A stretch of 33,219 nucleotides of DNA from Streptomyces huasconensis (GTDB taxonomy: Bacteria; Actinomycetota; Actinomycetes; Streptomycetales; Streptomycetaceae), in NCBI GenBank assembly GCA_004010275.1, contig RBWT01000089.1:1-33219 (forward strand). The letters run 5' to 3'. Both the position numbers and the translations under genes were made by a program. Shown here one piece after another: positions 23,713 through 31,794 of the stretch. Numbering within the stretch: position 1 is the first letter of the stretch; each line of letters opens with the position of its first letter. The notes under the pieces are model-generated. The model was not told the DNA's origin. It worked only from the letters and a program-made list of their open reading frames with translations, and did no database searches.

Positions 23713-24468
23713 ATGAAAGACGCCTTCGGCACCCCCCAGTCCCTGCTCGTCCTCGGCGGCACCTCCGAGATCGGACTCGCCACCGCCCGCCGCCTCGTCG
23801 CCCGCCGCACCCGCACGGTGTGGCTGGCCGGACGGCCCTCCCCTGCCTTGGAGGAGGCCGCCTCCGGGCTGCGCGACATGGGTGCGGACGTACGCACCGT
23901 CGCCTTCGACGCGCTCGACCCCGAGGCCCACGAGGAGAGCCTCGGCAAGATCTTCGCCGAGGGCGACATCGACATGGTGCTGCTCGCCTTCGGCATCCTC
24001 GGCGACCAGGCGCGCGACGAGGACGACCCCCTCGCCGCGGTCCGCGTCGCCCAGACCAACTACACCGGGGCGGTCTCCGCGGGCCTGGTCTGCGCGCGGG
24101 CGCTCCAGTCCCAGGGGCACGGCTCCCTGGTGGTGCTCTCCTCGGTCGCGGGCGAGCGGGCCCGCCGCTCGAACTTCATCTACGGCTCCAGCAAGGCCGG
24201 CCTGGACGCCTTCTCCCAGGGCCTCGGCGACGCGCTGTACGGCACCGGGGTGCACGTGATGGTCGTCCGCCCCGGCTTCGTCCGCTCCAAGATGACGGCG
24301 GGCCTGGAGGAGGCCCCCATGGCGACCACTCCGGAGGCGGTGGCGGAGGCCATCGAGACCGGCCTGCGGCGCCGCTCGGAGACCGTGTGGGTGCCGGAGC
24401 GCTGCGGGTGGTCATGTCGGCGCTGCGGCACGCGACCGCGGCAGGTGTTCCGGCGGCTGCCGCTCTGA
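23713..24468 (+). CDS. dprE2: DprE2-like short-chain dehydrogenase (decaprenylphosphoryl-2-keto-ribose reductase)
   Basis: The NAD(P)H-dependent partner of DprE1 reduces the 2'-keto sugar to the arabinose form. ATG 23713 follows GGAG. The 251-aa protein has the nucleotide motif LVLGGTSEIGLATARR, the LSSVAGERARR Ser strand, and YGSSK (Tyr and Lys of the catalytic site), then VRPGFVRSKM. Near the C-terminus the text is garbled (PERCGWSCRRC), but another frame gives GALRVVMSALRH, as in mycobacterial DprE2, and the original frame resumes as RQVFRRLPL. One missing base near 24397 and one extra at 24432 explain this, so the error or mutation pair is compensating and the end is correct. It forms one transcription unit with dprE1. 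Confidence 0.9.
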   Translation: MKDAFGTPQSLLVLGGTSEIGLATARRLVARRTRTVWLAGRPSPALEEAASGLRDMGADVRTVAFDALDPEAHEESLGKIFAEGDIDMVLLAFGILGDQARDEDDPLAAVRVAQTNYTGAVSAGLVCARALQSQGHGSLVVLSSVAGERARRSNFIYGSSKAGLDAFSQGLGDALYGTGVHVMVVRPGFVRSKMTAGLEEAPMATTPEAVAEAIETGLRRRSETVWVPERCGWSCRRCGTRPRQVFRRLPL

Positions 24469-25086
24469 CGGCCCTGCCGCGTCGGTGCGCGGCCTGCCCG
24501 CCTCAGTGGGCGGGCAGCGTGCCCGGGCGGCCGGGGAGGGGGCCTGCGGGGGCACCACCGGGCCGCCGCCGAAGGCGAAGTCGCGCAGCTTGCGCCAGAC
24601 GCCGTCGGACCCCTGCTCGTACAGGGCGAAGCCGGTGCAGGACCACTCGGCCTCGTACTCCGAGAGCTCCTCGTACGCCCGGTCCATGGCCTCTTCGGAG
24701 ATGCCGTGCGCCACCGTGACATGCGGGTGGTAGGGGAACTGCAGTTCGCGCGCCATCGGACCCGACGCGTCCCGCACCTGCTCCTGCAGCCACGAGCAGG
24801 CCGCCGCGCCGGACACCACCTGCACGAAGACGACCGGGGACAGCGGGCGGAAGGTGCCCGTCCCCGACAGGCGCATCGGGAACGAACGGCCGGCCGCCGC
24901 GACCGAGAGCAGATGCGCCTCGACCGCGGGCAGCGCGGAGGCCGCCACCTCGGTGGGGGGCAGCAGGGTCACGTGGGTGGGGATGCCGTGCGCCGCGGGG
25001 TCCCCGAAGCCCGCACGGCGCTCCTGGAGCAGGCTGCCGTGTGGCTCCGGGACCGCGATCGAGACGCCGATCGTTACGGTCCCCAC
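24412..25086 (-). CDS. LigT/2H phosphoesterase family protein (2'-5' RNA ligase-like)
   Basis: The two HxT motifs of the 2H phosphoesterase fold are present: IPTHVTLLPP and YHPHVTVAHG, within a protein of about 190-224 aa starting at ATG 25086 (MGTVTIGVSIAVPEPHG). Members open or seal 2',5'- or 2',3'-cyclic phosphate bonds; the true substrate here is unknown. As read, the frame continues to 24412 and overlaps the convergent dprE2-like gene by 57 bp, with a tail of low-complexity residues after GGGPVVPPQAPSP. In another frame the end is PGRPGTLPAH with a stop at 24503, avoiding the overlap, so a one-base error in the G/C run at about 24530-24545 is likely. Confidence 0.85.
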   Translation of the reverse strand: MGTVTIGVSIAVPEPHGSLLQERRAGFGDPAAHGIPTHVTLLPPTEVAASALPAVEAHLLSVAAAGRSFPMRLSGTGTFRPLSPVVFVQVVSGAAACSWLQEQVRDASGPMARELQFPYHPHVTVAHGISEEAMDRAYEELSEYEAEWSCTGFALYEQGSDGVWRKLRDFAFGGGPVVPPQAPSPAARARCPPTEAGRPRTDAAGPSERQPPEHLPRSRAAAPT

Positions 25087-25146
25087 GTCGTACTCCTGTC
25101 GTCGTGTCGATGGGCAGGGTGCGCAGCCCGCAGGGCAGCGCGGTGT

Positions 25147-25182
25147 GCTGGTCTTGCTCGTCGTGCTGGTTGTGCTCGTCGT
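25147..25182. repeat. Two 18-bp tandem units between ligT-like gene and trpS
   Basis: GCTGGTCTTGCTCGTCGT (25147-25164) is followed directly by GCTGGTTGTGCTCGTCGT (25165-25182). The tract lies in the 113-bp gap upstream of the ligT-like gene and downstream of trpS. No hairpin of note is visible. Confidence 0.55.
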
Positions 25183-25199
25183 GCTCGGTCCGGTGAAGC

Positions 25200-26213
25200 T
25201 CAGTGCTTGGCGGGCAGGAAGCCCACCTTGTCGTACGCCTGCGCGAGGGTCTCGGCGGCGACGGCACGCGCCTTCTCCGCGCCCTTGGCCAGGATCGAGT
25301 CGAGCGTCTCCGGGTCGTCCAGGTACTGCTGGGTGCGGTCCCGGAACGGGGTCACGAACTCGACCATGACCTCGGCGAGGTCGGTCTTCAGCGCACCGTA
25401 GCCCTTGCCGGTGTACTTCTGCTCCAGTTCCGCGATACCGGTGCCGGTGAGCGTGGAGTAGATGCTGAGGAGGTTGCTGACGCCGGGCTTCTCGGCCACG
25501 TCGTAGCGGATGACCGTGTCCGTGTCGGTGACGGCGCTCTTGACCTTCTTGGCGGTCGTCTTCGGCTCGTCGAGGAGGTTGATGAGGCCCTTCGGCGTGG
25601 ACGCCGACTTGCTCATCTTGATCGACGGGTCCTGAAGGTCGTAGATCTTCGCCGTCTCCTTGAGGATGTACGGCTTGGGGAGCGTGAAGGTCTCGCCGAA
25701 GCGGCCGTTGAAGCGCGTGGCGAGGTCACGGGTGAGCTCGATGTGCTGGCGCTGGTCCTCGCCGACCGGGACCTCGTGGGCCTGGTACAGCAGGATGTCC
25801 GCGACCTGGAGGATCGGGTACGTGAACAGGCCGACCGAGGCGCGGTCGGCACCCTGCTTGGCGGACTTGTCCTTGAACTGCGTCATGCGGGAGGCCTCGC
25901 CGAAGCCGGTGAGGCAGTTCATGACCCAGGCCAGCTGGGCGTGCTCCGGCACGTGGCTCTGGACGAAGAGCGTGCAGCGCTCCGGGTCGAGACCCGCGGC
26001 GAGCAGCTGGGCGGCGGCGAGCCGGGTGTTGGCGCGCAGCTCGGCGGGGTCCTGCGGGACGGTGATCGCGTGCAGGTCGACCACCATGTAGAAGGCGTCG
26101 TGGGTCTCCTGCAACGCCACCCACTGGCGGACGGCGCCGAGGTAGTTGCCGAGGTGGAACGATCCGGCGGTGGGCTGGATACCGGAGAGCACACGAGGTC
26201 GTTCAGAGGCCAT
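25200..26213 (-). CDS. trpS: Tryptophanyl-tRNA synthetase
   Basis: Class I aminoacyl-tRNA synthetase charging tRNA-Trp. ATG 26213 gives 337 aa starting MASERPRVLSGIQPTAGSFH; an ATG at 26222 is in frame and cannot be excluded. The HIGH-type motif is in PTAGSFHLGNYLGA and the KMSKS loop is in SIKMSKSASTP. YMVVDLHAIT, VGEDQRQHIELTRDLA and the GYGALKTDLAEVMVEF segment are all typical. The frame is undisturbed throughout. Streptomycetes often have a second, inducible TrpRS linked to indolmycin resistance; whether this is the housekeeping copy cannot be told from the sequence alone. Confidence 0.97.
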   Translation of the reverse strand: MASERPRVLSGIQPTAGSFHLGNYLGAVRQWVALQETHDAFYMVVDLHAITVPQDPAELRANTRLAAAQLLAAGLDPERCTLFVQSHVPEHAQLAWVMNCLTGFGEASRMTQFKDKSAKQGADRASVGLFTYPILQVADILLYQAHEVPVGEDQRQHIELTRDLATRFNGRFGETFTLPKPYILKETAKIYDLQDPSIKMSKSASTPKGLINLLDEPKTTAKKVKSAVTDTDTVIRYDVAEKPGVSNLLSIYSTLTGTGIAELEQKYTGKGYGALKTDLAEVMVEFVTPFRDRTQQYLDDPETLDSILAKGAEKARAVAAETLAQAYDKVGFLPAKH

Positions 26214-26340
26214 GGGGCCCATTCTCTCAGGTGACGCTCCCAGCTCGGAAACAGGCTGGGGACGGGCGGGAGCCGATCACACCCGTCCGGTGTACCAAGA
26301 GTGCGAGGCCAGTGCTTTCACCGGCATCGCACGCGGGGCG

Positions 26341-26588
26341 GTGACGGCACTCGGCGCGGGACGGCCGGGGAGGCGCTTTCGCGGGGGCTCGGCGGTCAAG
26401 CCGTGGCTGCTGGCGATCGTGGTCAATGAGACGAGGAACACAGTGCGTTCGGCCGTCCGGCAGATCACCGCTTGGCCGTGACCTGGCACAGGGCCGAGGA
26501 CCCGGCCGCGCCGCGCTCGCTGGGCAGCGGGTCCGGGCCCCCGGCAGGAGGTCGTGGGCGTCCAGGAGGTCTCCTGGCGCCGTGAGTG
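26341..26588 (+). pseudogene. Remnant of an ECF sigma factor
   Basis: In the 386-bp gap between trpS and glyA, the plus-strand frame from about 26341 reads RRFRGGSAVKPWLLAIVVN then ETRNTVRSAVRQ. This matches the region just after sigma-2 in ECF sigma factors (FKPWLLxIVANEARNxxRxAxR). Stop codons and frame changes follow; other frames give AVTWHRAEDPAAP and then RQEVVGVQEVSW, ending at TGA around 26588. These correspond to the sigma-2/sigma-4 linker. Neither the DNA-binding sigma-4 domain nor an intact N-terminus remains. I read it as a decayed, truncated gene; sequencing errors alone cannot explain the missing parts. Confidence 0.55.
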
Positions 26589-26599
26589 AGGGGCGGGCG

Positions 26600-27883
26600 T
26601 CAGTCCGTCGGCAGGCCGGGAGCCGGGTGGGCGGACATCAGGTCGGCGACCTCGGCCCTGATCTTCGCCAGGGCGGCCTCGTCACCGGTGCCCGCGGCGG
26701 AGACACCCCGGTCGATCCAGTCGGCGACGGTCGCCATGTGCTCGGTGCCCAGGCCGCGGGAGGTGAGGGACGGGGTGCCGATGCGGACGCCCGAGGGGTC
26801 GAACGGCTTCCGCGGGTCGAACGGCACGGTGTTGTAGTTCACGACGATCCCCGCCCGGTCGAGAGCCTTGGCGGCGACCTTGCCCGGGACGTCCTTGGGG
26901 GTGAGGTCCATCAGGATCAGGTGGTTGTCGGTGCCGCCGGAGACGAGGTCGAAGCCGCGGGCGAGCAGGGCCTCGGCGAGTGCCTTGGCGTTGTCGACGA
27001 CCGCGTGGGCGTAGTCGCGGAAGGAGGGCCGGGACGCCTCGTGGAGGGCGACCGCGATGGCCGCGGTGGTCTGGTTGTGCGGGCCGCCCTGGAGGCCGGG
27101 GAAGACCGCCTTGTCGATGGCCTTGGCGTGTTCCTCGCGGGACATGAGCATGGCGCCGCGCGGGCCGCGCAGGGTCTTGTGGGTGGTCGTGGAGATGACG
27201 TCGGCGTGCGGCACCGGTGACGGGTGGGCGCCGCCCGCGATGAGGCCGGCGATGTGCGCGATGTCGGCGACCAGGACGGACCCGGCCTCGCGGGCGATCT
27301 CGGCGAAGCCCGCGAAGTCGATGGTGCGGGGCAGGGCGGTGCCGCCGCAGAAGATCAGCTTGGGGCGTTCCTTGAGGGCGAGGTCGCGGACCTCGTCGAG
27401 ATCGATGAGCCCGGTGTCCTGGCGTACGCCGTACTGCACGCCGCGGAACCACTTGCCGGTGGCGGAGACGCCCCAGCCGTGGGTCAGGTGGCCGCCCATG
27501 GGCAGGGCCATGCCCATCACGGTGTCGCCGGGCTCGGCGAAGGCGAGGTAGACGGCGAGGTTGGCCGGGGAGCCGGAGTAGGGCTGGACGTTGGCGTGCT
27601 CGACGCCGAAGACGGCCTTGGCGCGGGCGACGGCCAGCAGCTCCACGGGGTCGATGTTCTGCTGGCCCTCGTAGTAGCGGCGGCCCGGGTAGCCCTCGCT
27701 GTACTTGTTCTGCAGGACGGTGCCGGAGGCTTCGAGGACGGCGGAGGAGACGTAGTTCTCGCTGGGGATGAGCCGCAGCGTGTCGGCCTGGAGCTGCTCC
27801 TCGGCGTCGATGAGGGCGGCGAGTTCCGGGTCCTCGGCGGCCAGGGCGGGATGGTGCTGGGCGGAAGAGGAAGGGGGAGTCAT
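26600..27883 (-). CDS. glyA: Serine hydroxymethyltransferase
   Basis: PLP enzyme converting serine and tetrahydrofolate to glycine and methylene-THF, the main entry to one-carbon metabolism. The 427-aa frame begins at ATG 27883 with GGAGGAC four bases upstream. Landmarks: LIPSENYVSSAVLEA, NKYSEGYPGRRYYEG, YSGSPANLAVY, DIAHIAGLIAGG, and the PLP-lysine motif TTTHKTLRGPRG (Lys236). The C-terminal domain has GGTDNHLILMDL and VRIGTPSLTSRG. The gene is intact. A ZTP riboswitch lies in its leader, so its expression probably follows folate/purine status. Confidence 0.97.
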   Translation of the reverse strand: MTPPSSSAQHHPALAAEDPELAALIDAEEQLQADTLRLIPSENYVSSAVLEASGTVLQNKYSEGYPGRRYYEGQQNIDPVELLAVARAKAVFGVEHANVQPYSGSPANLAVYLAFAEPGDTVMGMALPMGGHLTHGWGVSATGKWFRGVQYGVRQDTGLIDLDEVRDLALKERPKLIFCGGTALPRTIDFAGFAEIAREAGSVLVADIAHIAGLIAGGAHPSPVPHADVISTTTHKTLRGPRGAMLMSREEHAKAIDKAVFPGLQGGPHNQTTAAIAVALHEASRPSFRDYAHAVVDNAKALAEALLARGFDLVSGGTDNHLILMDLTPKDVPGKVAAKALDRAGIVVNYNTVPFDPRKPFDPSGVRIGTPSLTSRGLGTEHMATVADWIDRGVSAAGTGDEAALAKIRAEVADLMSAHPAPGLPTD

Positions 27884-27927
27884 GGCGTCCTCCGGGGCGA
27901 GCGGTGAGTGTCCGGTCGTGGTCCCGG

Positions 27928-28020
27928 GGTGCCCAGGCGGGCGGCACCTCGAAGGTTCTGCCTCGCACGGCTTCCTCGGGGTTCATTCCCCGTGCGCCAG
28001 TCGCCGTGCTGTTGGAACCA
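27928..28020 (-). promoter_or_regulatory. ZTP (pfl) riboswitch in the glyA leader
   Basis: On the minus strand the leader contains GGCGACTGGCGCA (revcomp of about 27994-28006), a hairpin GGGG-AATGAA-CCCC with AGGAAGCC and CGTGCGAG after it, and then CCGCCTGGGCA (revcomp of about 27930-27940). These are the conserved blocks of the ZTP/pfl aptamer, which binds ZMP/ZTP (folate-stress alarmone) and is known upstream of glyA, folD and purH genes in Actinobacteria. It ends about 45 bases before the glyA start. The expression platform is not obvious; there is no U-tract, so control of translation is as likely as termination. An Rfam pfl covariance-model hit would confirm it. Confidence 0.82.
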
Positions 28021-28115
28021 CCATAACGGGCACGCCGTTACGGAAGGTTTCTCCGTCCGCGATGCGAGCGACGATAGAGACGGTAGAAACGACAGGAGCC
28101 GGTACTCGGCCGGCC

Positions 28116-28172
28116 GCAGTACTCGCACCGCCCGGCAGTACGCGCATCACCCGGGAGAACTCGCACCACTCG
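28116..28172. repeat. Three 19-bp degenerate tandem repeats between glyA and rocD
   Basis: The units are 28116-28134, 28135-28153 and 28154-28172, sharing the core nAGnACTCGCAcCaCcCG (for example GCAGTACTCGCACCGCCCG). The array lies upstream of the riboswitch on the glyA side and 63 bases before the rocD start, where an operator of either gene could be. The rest of the 351-bp gap (27884-28234) is explained by the riboswitch and an AT-richer stretch at about 28060-28100. Confidence 0.6.
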
Positions 28173-28234
28173 GTAGACCATTGGACCAACCGGCCGCCAT
28201 CATCGCGCCACGCCGCAGGACGAACGGAGACCCC

Positions 28235-29562
28235 GTGTCGACTATGCCAACCCCCTTTGCGTCATCTGTGCCCGCTGCGTCACCTGCGTCACCTGGGTCG
28301 TCACCGTCCTCGGGGGCGGTCGGCGGTTCGGCCACCGGTACGACCACCGGTACGACCACCGGTCCGGCCACCGAGAAGTTCATCGCGTCGCGGAGGCGCA
28401 CAGCGCGCACAACTACCATCCGCTGCCCATCGTGGTCGCCTCGGCCGAGGGCGCGTGGATGACCGATGTCGAGGGGCGCCGCTACCTCGACATGCTCGCC
28501 GGGTACTCCGCCCTCAACTTCGGGCACTGCAACCGCCGCCTGATCGAGGCGGCCAAGGCGCAGCTGGACCGCGTGACGCTGACGTCGCGGGCCTTCCACC
28601 ACGACCGTTTCGCCGAGTTCTGTACGCGCCTGGCCGAGCTGTGCGGCAAGGAGATGGTGCTGCCGATGAACACGGGCGCGGAGGCCGTCGAAACGGCCGT
28701 GAAGACTGCGCGCAAGTGGGGCTACCAGGTCAAGGGCGTGCCGGACGGGCGGGCCAAGATCGTCGTCGCGGCCGGGAACTTCCACGGCCGGACGACGACC
28801 ATCGTCAGCTTCTCCACGGACGAGGAGGCCCGGGCGGACTTCGGTCCGTACACGCCGGGGTTCGAGATCGTGCCGTACGGCGACCTGGCGGCGCTGCGGG
28901 CCGCGGTCACCGACGAGACGGTGGCGGTACTGCTGGAGCCGATCCAGGGCGAGGCAGGGGTGCTGGTGCCGCCTCCCGGCTACCTGGCGGGGGTCAGGGA
29001 GCTGACCCGTGAGCGCCGGGTGCTCTTCATCGCGGACGAGATCCAGTCGGGGCTCGGCCGGACGGGACGGACGTTCGCGTGCGAGCACGAGGGTGTGGTG
29101 CCGGACGTGTACCTGCTGGGCAAGGCGCTCGGGGGCGGGGTCGTGCCCGTGTCGGCGGTGGTCGCGGACGCCGATGTCCTCGGGGTGTTCAAGCCGGGAG
29201 AGCACGGGTCGACGTTCGGCGGCAACCCCCTCGCCTGTGCCGTGGGTCTTGAGGTGGTCGACATGCTCTCGACGGGCGAGTTCCAGGAGCGGGCCACGGA
29301 GCTGGGCGATCACCTCCACGCCGAACTGGGCCTGCTGACCGGGACCGGCAAGGTGACGGAGGTACGCGGGCGCGGGCTGTGGGCGGGCGTCGACATCGCC
29401 CCGGCGCACGGCACGGGCCGGGAGGTGTCCGAGAAGCTGATGGAGCGCGGGGTACTGGTCAAGGACACGCACGGCGCGACGATCCGTATCGCTCCCCCAC
29501 TGGTGATCAGCAAGGAGGACCTGGACTGGGGGCTGGATCAGCTGCGGGCGGTGTTGAGCTAG
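28235..29562 (+). CDS. rocD: Ornithine aminotransferase (one frameshift near the 5' end)
   Basis: Class III PLP aminotransferase converting ornithine and 2-oxoglutarate to glutamate semialdehyde and glutamate (arginine/ornithine breakdown, proline supply). The GTG at 28235 follows GGAGA. An unusually long low-complexity start (Ala/Ser/Pro, then 12-bp repeats coding TGTTTGTTTG) precedes the family start TEKFIAS; after one missing base near 28390 the frame reads AEAHSAHNYHPLPIVVASAEG. From 28432 on the gene is intact: YSALNFGHCNRR, NTGAEAVETAVKTARKWGY, FHGRTTTIVSFS, LFIADEIQSGLGRTG and the PLP Lys in LLGKALGGG. Corrected length is about 442 aa, some 40 longer than usual because of the tail. A perfect hairpin follows the stop. 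Confidence 0.93.
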
Positions 29563-29575
29563 GGGTCGGCCGGGT

Positions 29576-29614
29576 GCCGTACCGGGGGCCCCGCGCCCCT
29601 GTCCCCGGTACGGC
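29576..29614. terminator. Bidirectional hairpin after rocD
   Basis: GCCGTACCGGGG (29576-29587) pairs perfectly with CCCCGGTACGGC (29603-29614), with a 15-base loop. It sits between the convergent rocD and methyltransferase genes. Confidence 0.75.
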
Positions 29615-29640
29615 GCCGCGAGGCTTGGCCCGTCGTCACC

Positions 29641-30486
29641 TCACTTGCGGCCCACGCCCGCGAACATCGCCACCTCGTCGGGGAGCGGCGTGTCGGCTCC
29701 GGCGCGCTCGGGCCGCCAGCGGTTGCACGACACGACGCCGGGCTCAAGGAGCCGCAACCCGTCGAAGAAGCGGGCGACCTGGGACGGGGTGCGCTGGGTG
29801 AGTTTCGGGGTTCCGTGTTCGTTCCAGAAGGCCACCGCCGCGTCCACGTCGGGCATCGCCGGGCTGGTGACGGTGTGGCTGAGCACCAGGTGGCTGCCGG
29901 GCGGCAGGCCGTCGAGGAGGCGCCGCACTATGTCGTACGCCTCGGTGTCGTCGTCGATGAAGATGACGACGCCGAGCAGCATCAGGGCGATCGGCTCACG
30001 GAAGTCGAGGGTGCGGGCGGCGTGTTCGAGGATGGCGTCGACGTCGCGCATGTCCGCGTCGAGGTAGTCGGTGCGGCCCTCGGGGGCGCTGGTGAGCAGG
30101 GCGCGGGCGTGGGCGAGCACCAGCGGGTCGTTGTCGACGTAGACGATGCGGGATTCGGGGGCGAGGGCCTGGGCCACCTCGTGGGTGTTGTCGGCGGTGG
30201 GCAGGCCGGTGCCGATGTCGAGGAACTGCCGGATGCCTTCGTTCACCACCAGGTGACGGACGGCGCGGCCCAGGAAGAGGCGGTCGGCGCGGGCGTATTC
30301 GCCGATACCGGGGTGGAGTTCGCGGATGCGGTCGCCCGCCTCCTGGTCCACCTCGTAGTTGTCCTTGCCGCCGAGCCAGTAGTTCCAGATGCGGGCCGTG
30401 TGGGGCCGGGAGGTGTCGACCCTGCTGTTCCCCGATGTGGGGGTGGAGGTCGAGGTGGACACAGATGTGGGCTCAGGCACGGGCAC
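29641..30486 (-). CDS. SAM-dependent methyltransferase (PF04672/DUF574 type)
   Basis: This 281-aa protein starts at GTG 30486 with AGGAG seven bases upstream. A Ser/Thr-rich tail is followed by the family signature ARIWNYWLGGKDNYEVD, then the SAM-binding motif FLDIGTGLPTADNTHEVAQ, RIVYVDNDPLVLAHARALL, and a later ALMLLGVVIFIDDD strand. Many copies of this family are present in each Streptomyces genome; their substrates are unknown. The only neighbour on the same strand is the ATP-grasp gene 90 bp upstream, so co-transcription is possible but not shown. Confidence 0.9.
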   Translation of the reverse strand: MPVPEPTSVSTSTSTPTSGNSRVDTSRPHTARIWNYWLGGKDNYEVDQEAGDRIRELHPGIGEYARADRLFLGRAVRHLVVNEGIRQFLDIGTGLPTADNTHEVAQALAPESRIVYVDNDPLVLAHARALLTSAPEGRTDYLDADMRDVDAILEHAARTLDFREPIALMLLGVVIFIDDDTEAYDIVRRLLDGLPPGSHLVLSHTVTSPAMPDVDAAVAFWNEHGTPKLTQRTPSQVARFFDGLRLLEPGVVSCNRWRPERAGADTPLPDEVAMFAGVGRK

Positions 30487-30575
30487 GGTGGGGCTCCTGG
30501 AGTGGGGGCGGCACGGCGCACGCGAAGGCGCGTAGGGCAAGAAGCAGCTTAGCGGCGGGAGTTGGTGCGGTGGGT

Positions 30576-31763
30576 TCAGAGAATCACATGGGGGAGGAAA
30601 CGCGCGTACTCGTCCGTGATCAGGCCGCTGGACTCCCGGATGCCGAGGCCCGCCGCCTCGTTCTCGACGACCCAGGCGCCGAGGACGACACGGTTGCCGT
30701 CGAAGTCGGGGAGAGGGGCCAACTCCTGGTAGCAGCAGGGCGCTTCGCGCGGGGCGGGAGCGGTGCCCCCCGGCTCGTGGACCGTGACGCCGGCGCCCTC
30801 GCGGCCGAGGAGGGGCTTGGCTACGTAGCCGCGCGTAGTGGTCAGTTCGCGGGGGCCGTCCAGGTAGGCGGGGAGCAGGTTGGGGTGGCCGGGGTACAGC
30901 TCCCAGAGGATGGCGAGGAGTGCCTTGTTGGAGAGGAGCATTTTCCAGGCGGGTTCGATCCACAGGGTGGAGCCGGTGCCGCCGCCGTTGTCGAGGGTCT
31001 CCAGGACGTGCGGTGCGAAGCGGTCCGTGGTCAGCCACTCCCACGGGTAGAGCTTGAAGCAGGAGCGCATGAAGCGGAGCTTCTTGTCGACGAAGCGGCG
31101 CGAGAGGCGGTCCCAGCCGATGTCCTCCATGGAGATGGAGGCGGTGGCGAGGCCGGCCTGTTGGGCCGTCTCCCGCAGGTATGCGACGGTCATCAGGTCC
31201 TCGCCGAGTTCGTCGGCGGCGGAGTGCGCGAAGTAGAGCGGGCTGCCGGGCGGCAGCAGGGCGGCCTGGTTCCGCCAGGCGTCGACGAGGCGTTCATGGA
31301 GGGAGTTCCACTGGTCGGCGCCGGGGAAGCGCTCCTCCATCCAGAACCACTGGGGGCTCGCGGCCTCGACGAGGGAGGTGGGGGTGTCGGCGTTGTACTC
31401 CAGCATCTTGGCGGGGCCCGTGCCGTCGTGGCGCAGGTCGAAGCGACCGTAGAGGGAGGGGAGTTCGGCGCGGCGGTGCCAGGCCTCGGTGACGGCGTCG
31501 GCCACTCTCGGGTCCGTGATGCCGAGGTCGGCGAGGCGGTCGTGGTCGACGATGTGCGCGGCGGCGGCCAGGCACATCGCGTGGAGTTCCTCGACGACCT
31601 CCTCCAGCGCCTCGACCTCGGGGAGGGAGAAGACGTAGTAGGCGCTCTCGTCCCAGTAGGGGCGCAGGGTGTCGTCGGGGTAGCGGGTCAGGGGGTAGAT
31701 GAGGCCCTGGTCCTCGACGGTCTGCTGCCAGCCGGGGCGGGGTTCGATGGTGCGGCGTTCCAT
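30576..31763 (-). CDS. Glutathionylspermidine synthase-like ATP-grasp protein (YgiC-like)
   Basis: This 395-aa protein starts at ATG 31763 (MERRTIEPRPGW). It matches the C-terminal amide-bond-forming domain of glutathionylspermidine synthase: GRFDLRHDG, KMLEYNADTPTSLVEA, QWFWMEERFP, WIEPAWKMLLSNKALLAILW, and the ATP-grasp loop YVAKPLLGREGAGVTV. The N-terminal amidase domain of the E. coli enzyme is absent, as in YgiC/YjfC. Actinomycetes make mycothiol rather than glutathione, so the amine/peptide substrate is unknown. A small lipoprotein gene lies 31 bp upstream, mirroring the ygiB-ygiC pair of E. coli; the two are probably one transcript. Confidence 0.9.
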   Translation of the reverse strand: MERRTIEPRPGWQQTVEDQGLIYPLTRYPDDTLRPYWDESAYYVFSLPEVEALEEVVEELHAMCLAAAAHIVDHDRLADLGITDPRVADAVTEAWHRRAELPSLYGRFDLRHDGTGPAKMLEYNADTPTSLVEAASPQWFWMEERFPGADQWNSLHERLVDAWRNQAALLPPGSPLYFAHSAADELGEDLMTVAYLRETAQQAGLATASISMEDIGWDRLSRRFVDKKLRFMRSCFKLYPWEWLTTDRFAPHVLETLDNGGGTGSTLWIEPAWKMLLSNKALLAILWELYPGHPNLLPAYLDGPRELTTTRGYVAKPLLGREGAGVTVHEPGGTAPAPREAPCCYQELAPLPDFDGNRVVLGAWVVENEAAGLGIRESSGLITDEYARFLPHVIL

Positions 31764-31794
31764 GGTGTGCGTTTCGCGGTGTGTGTGGGTCCGG

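Noticed and set aside
25203..26234. 343-aa open frame antisense to trpS
   Set aside because: Same artefact of GC bias; the opposite strand is an intact tryptophanyl-tRNA synthetase.
26277..26489. 70-aa minus-strand frame between trpS and glyA
   Set aside because: It overlaps the plus-strand sigma-factor remnant, which explains the coding bias better, and it resembles no family.
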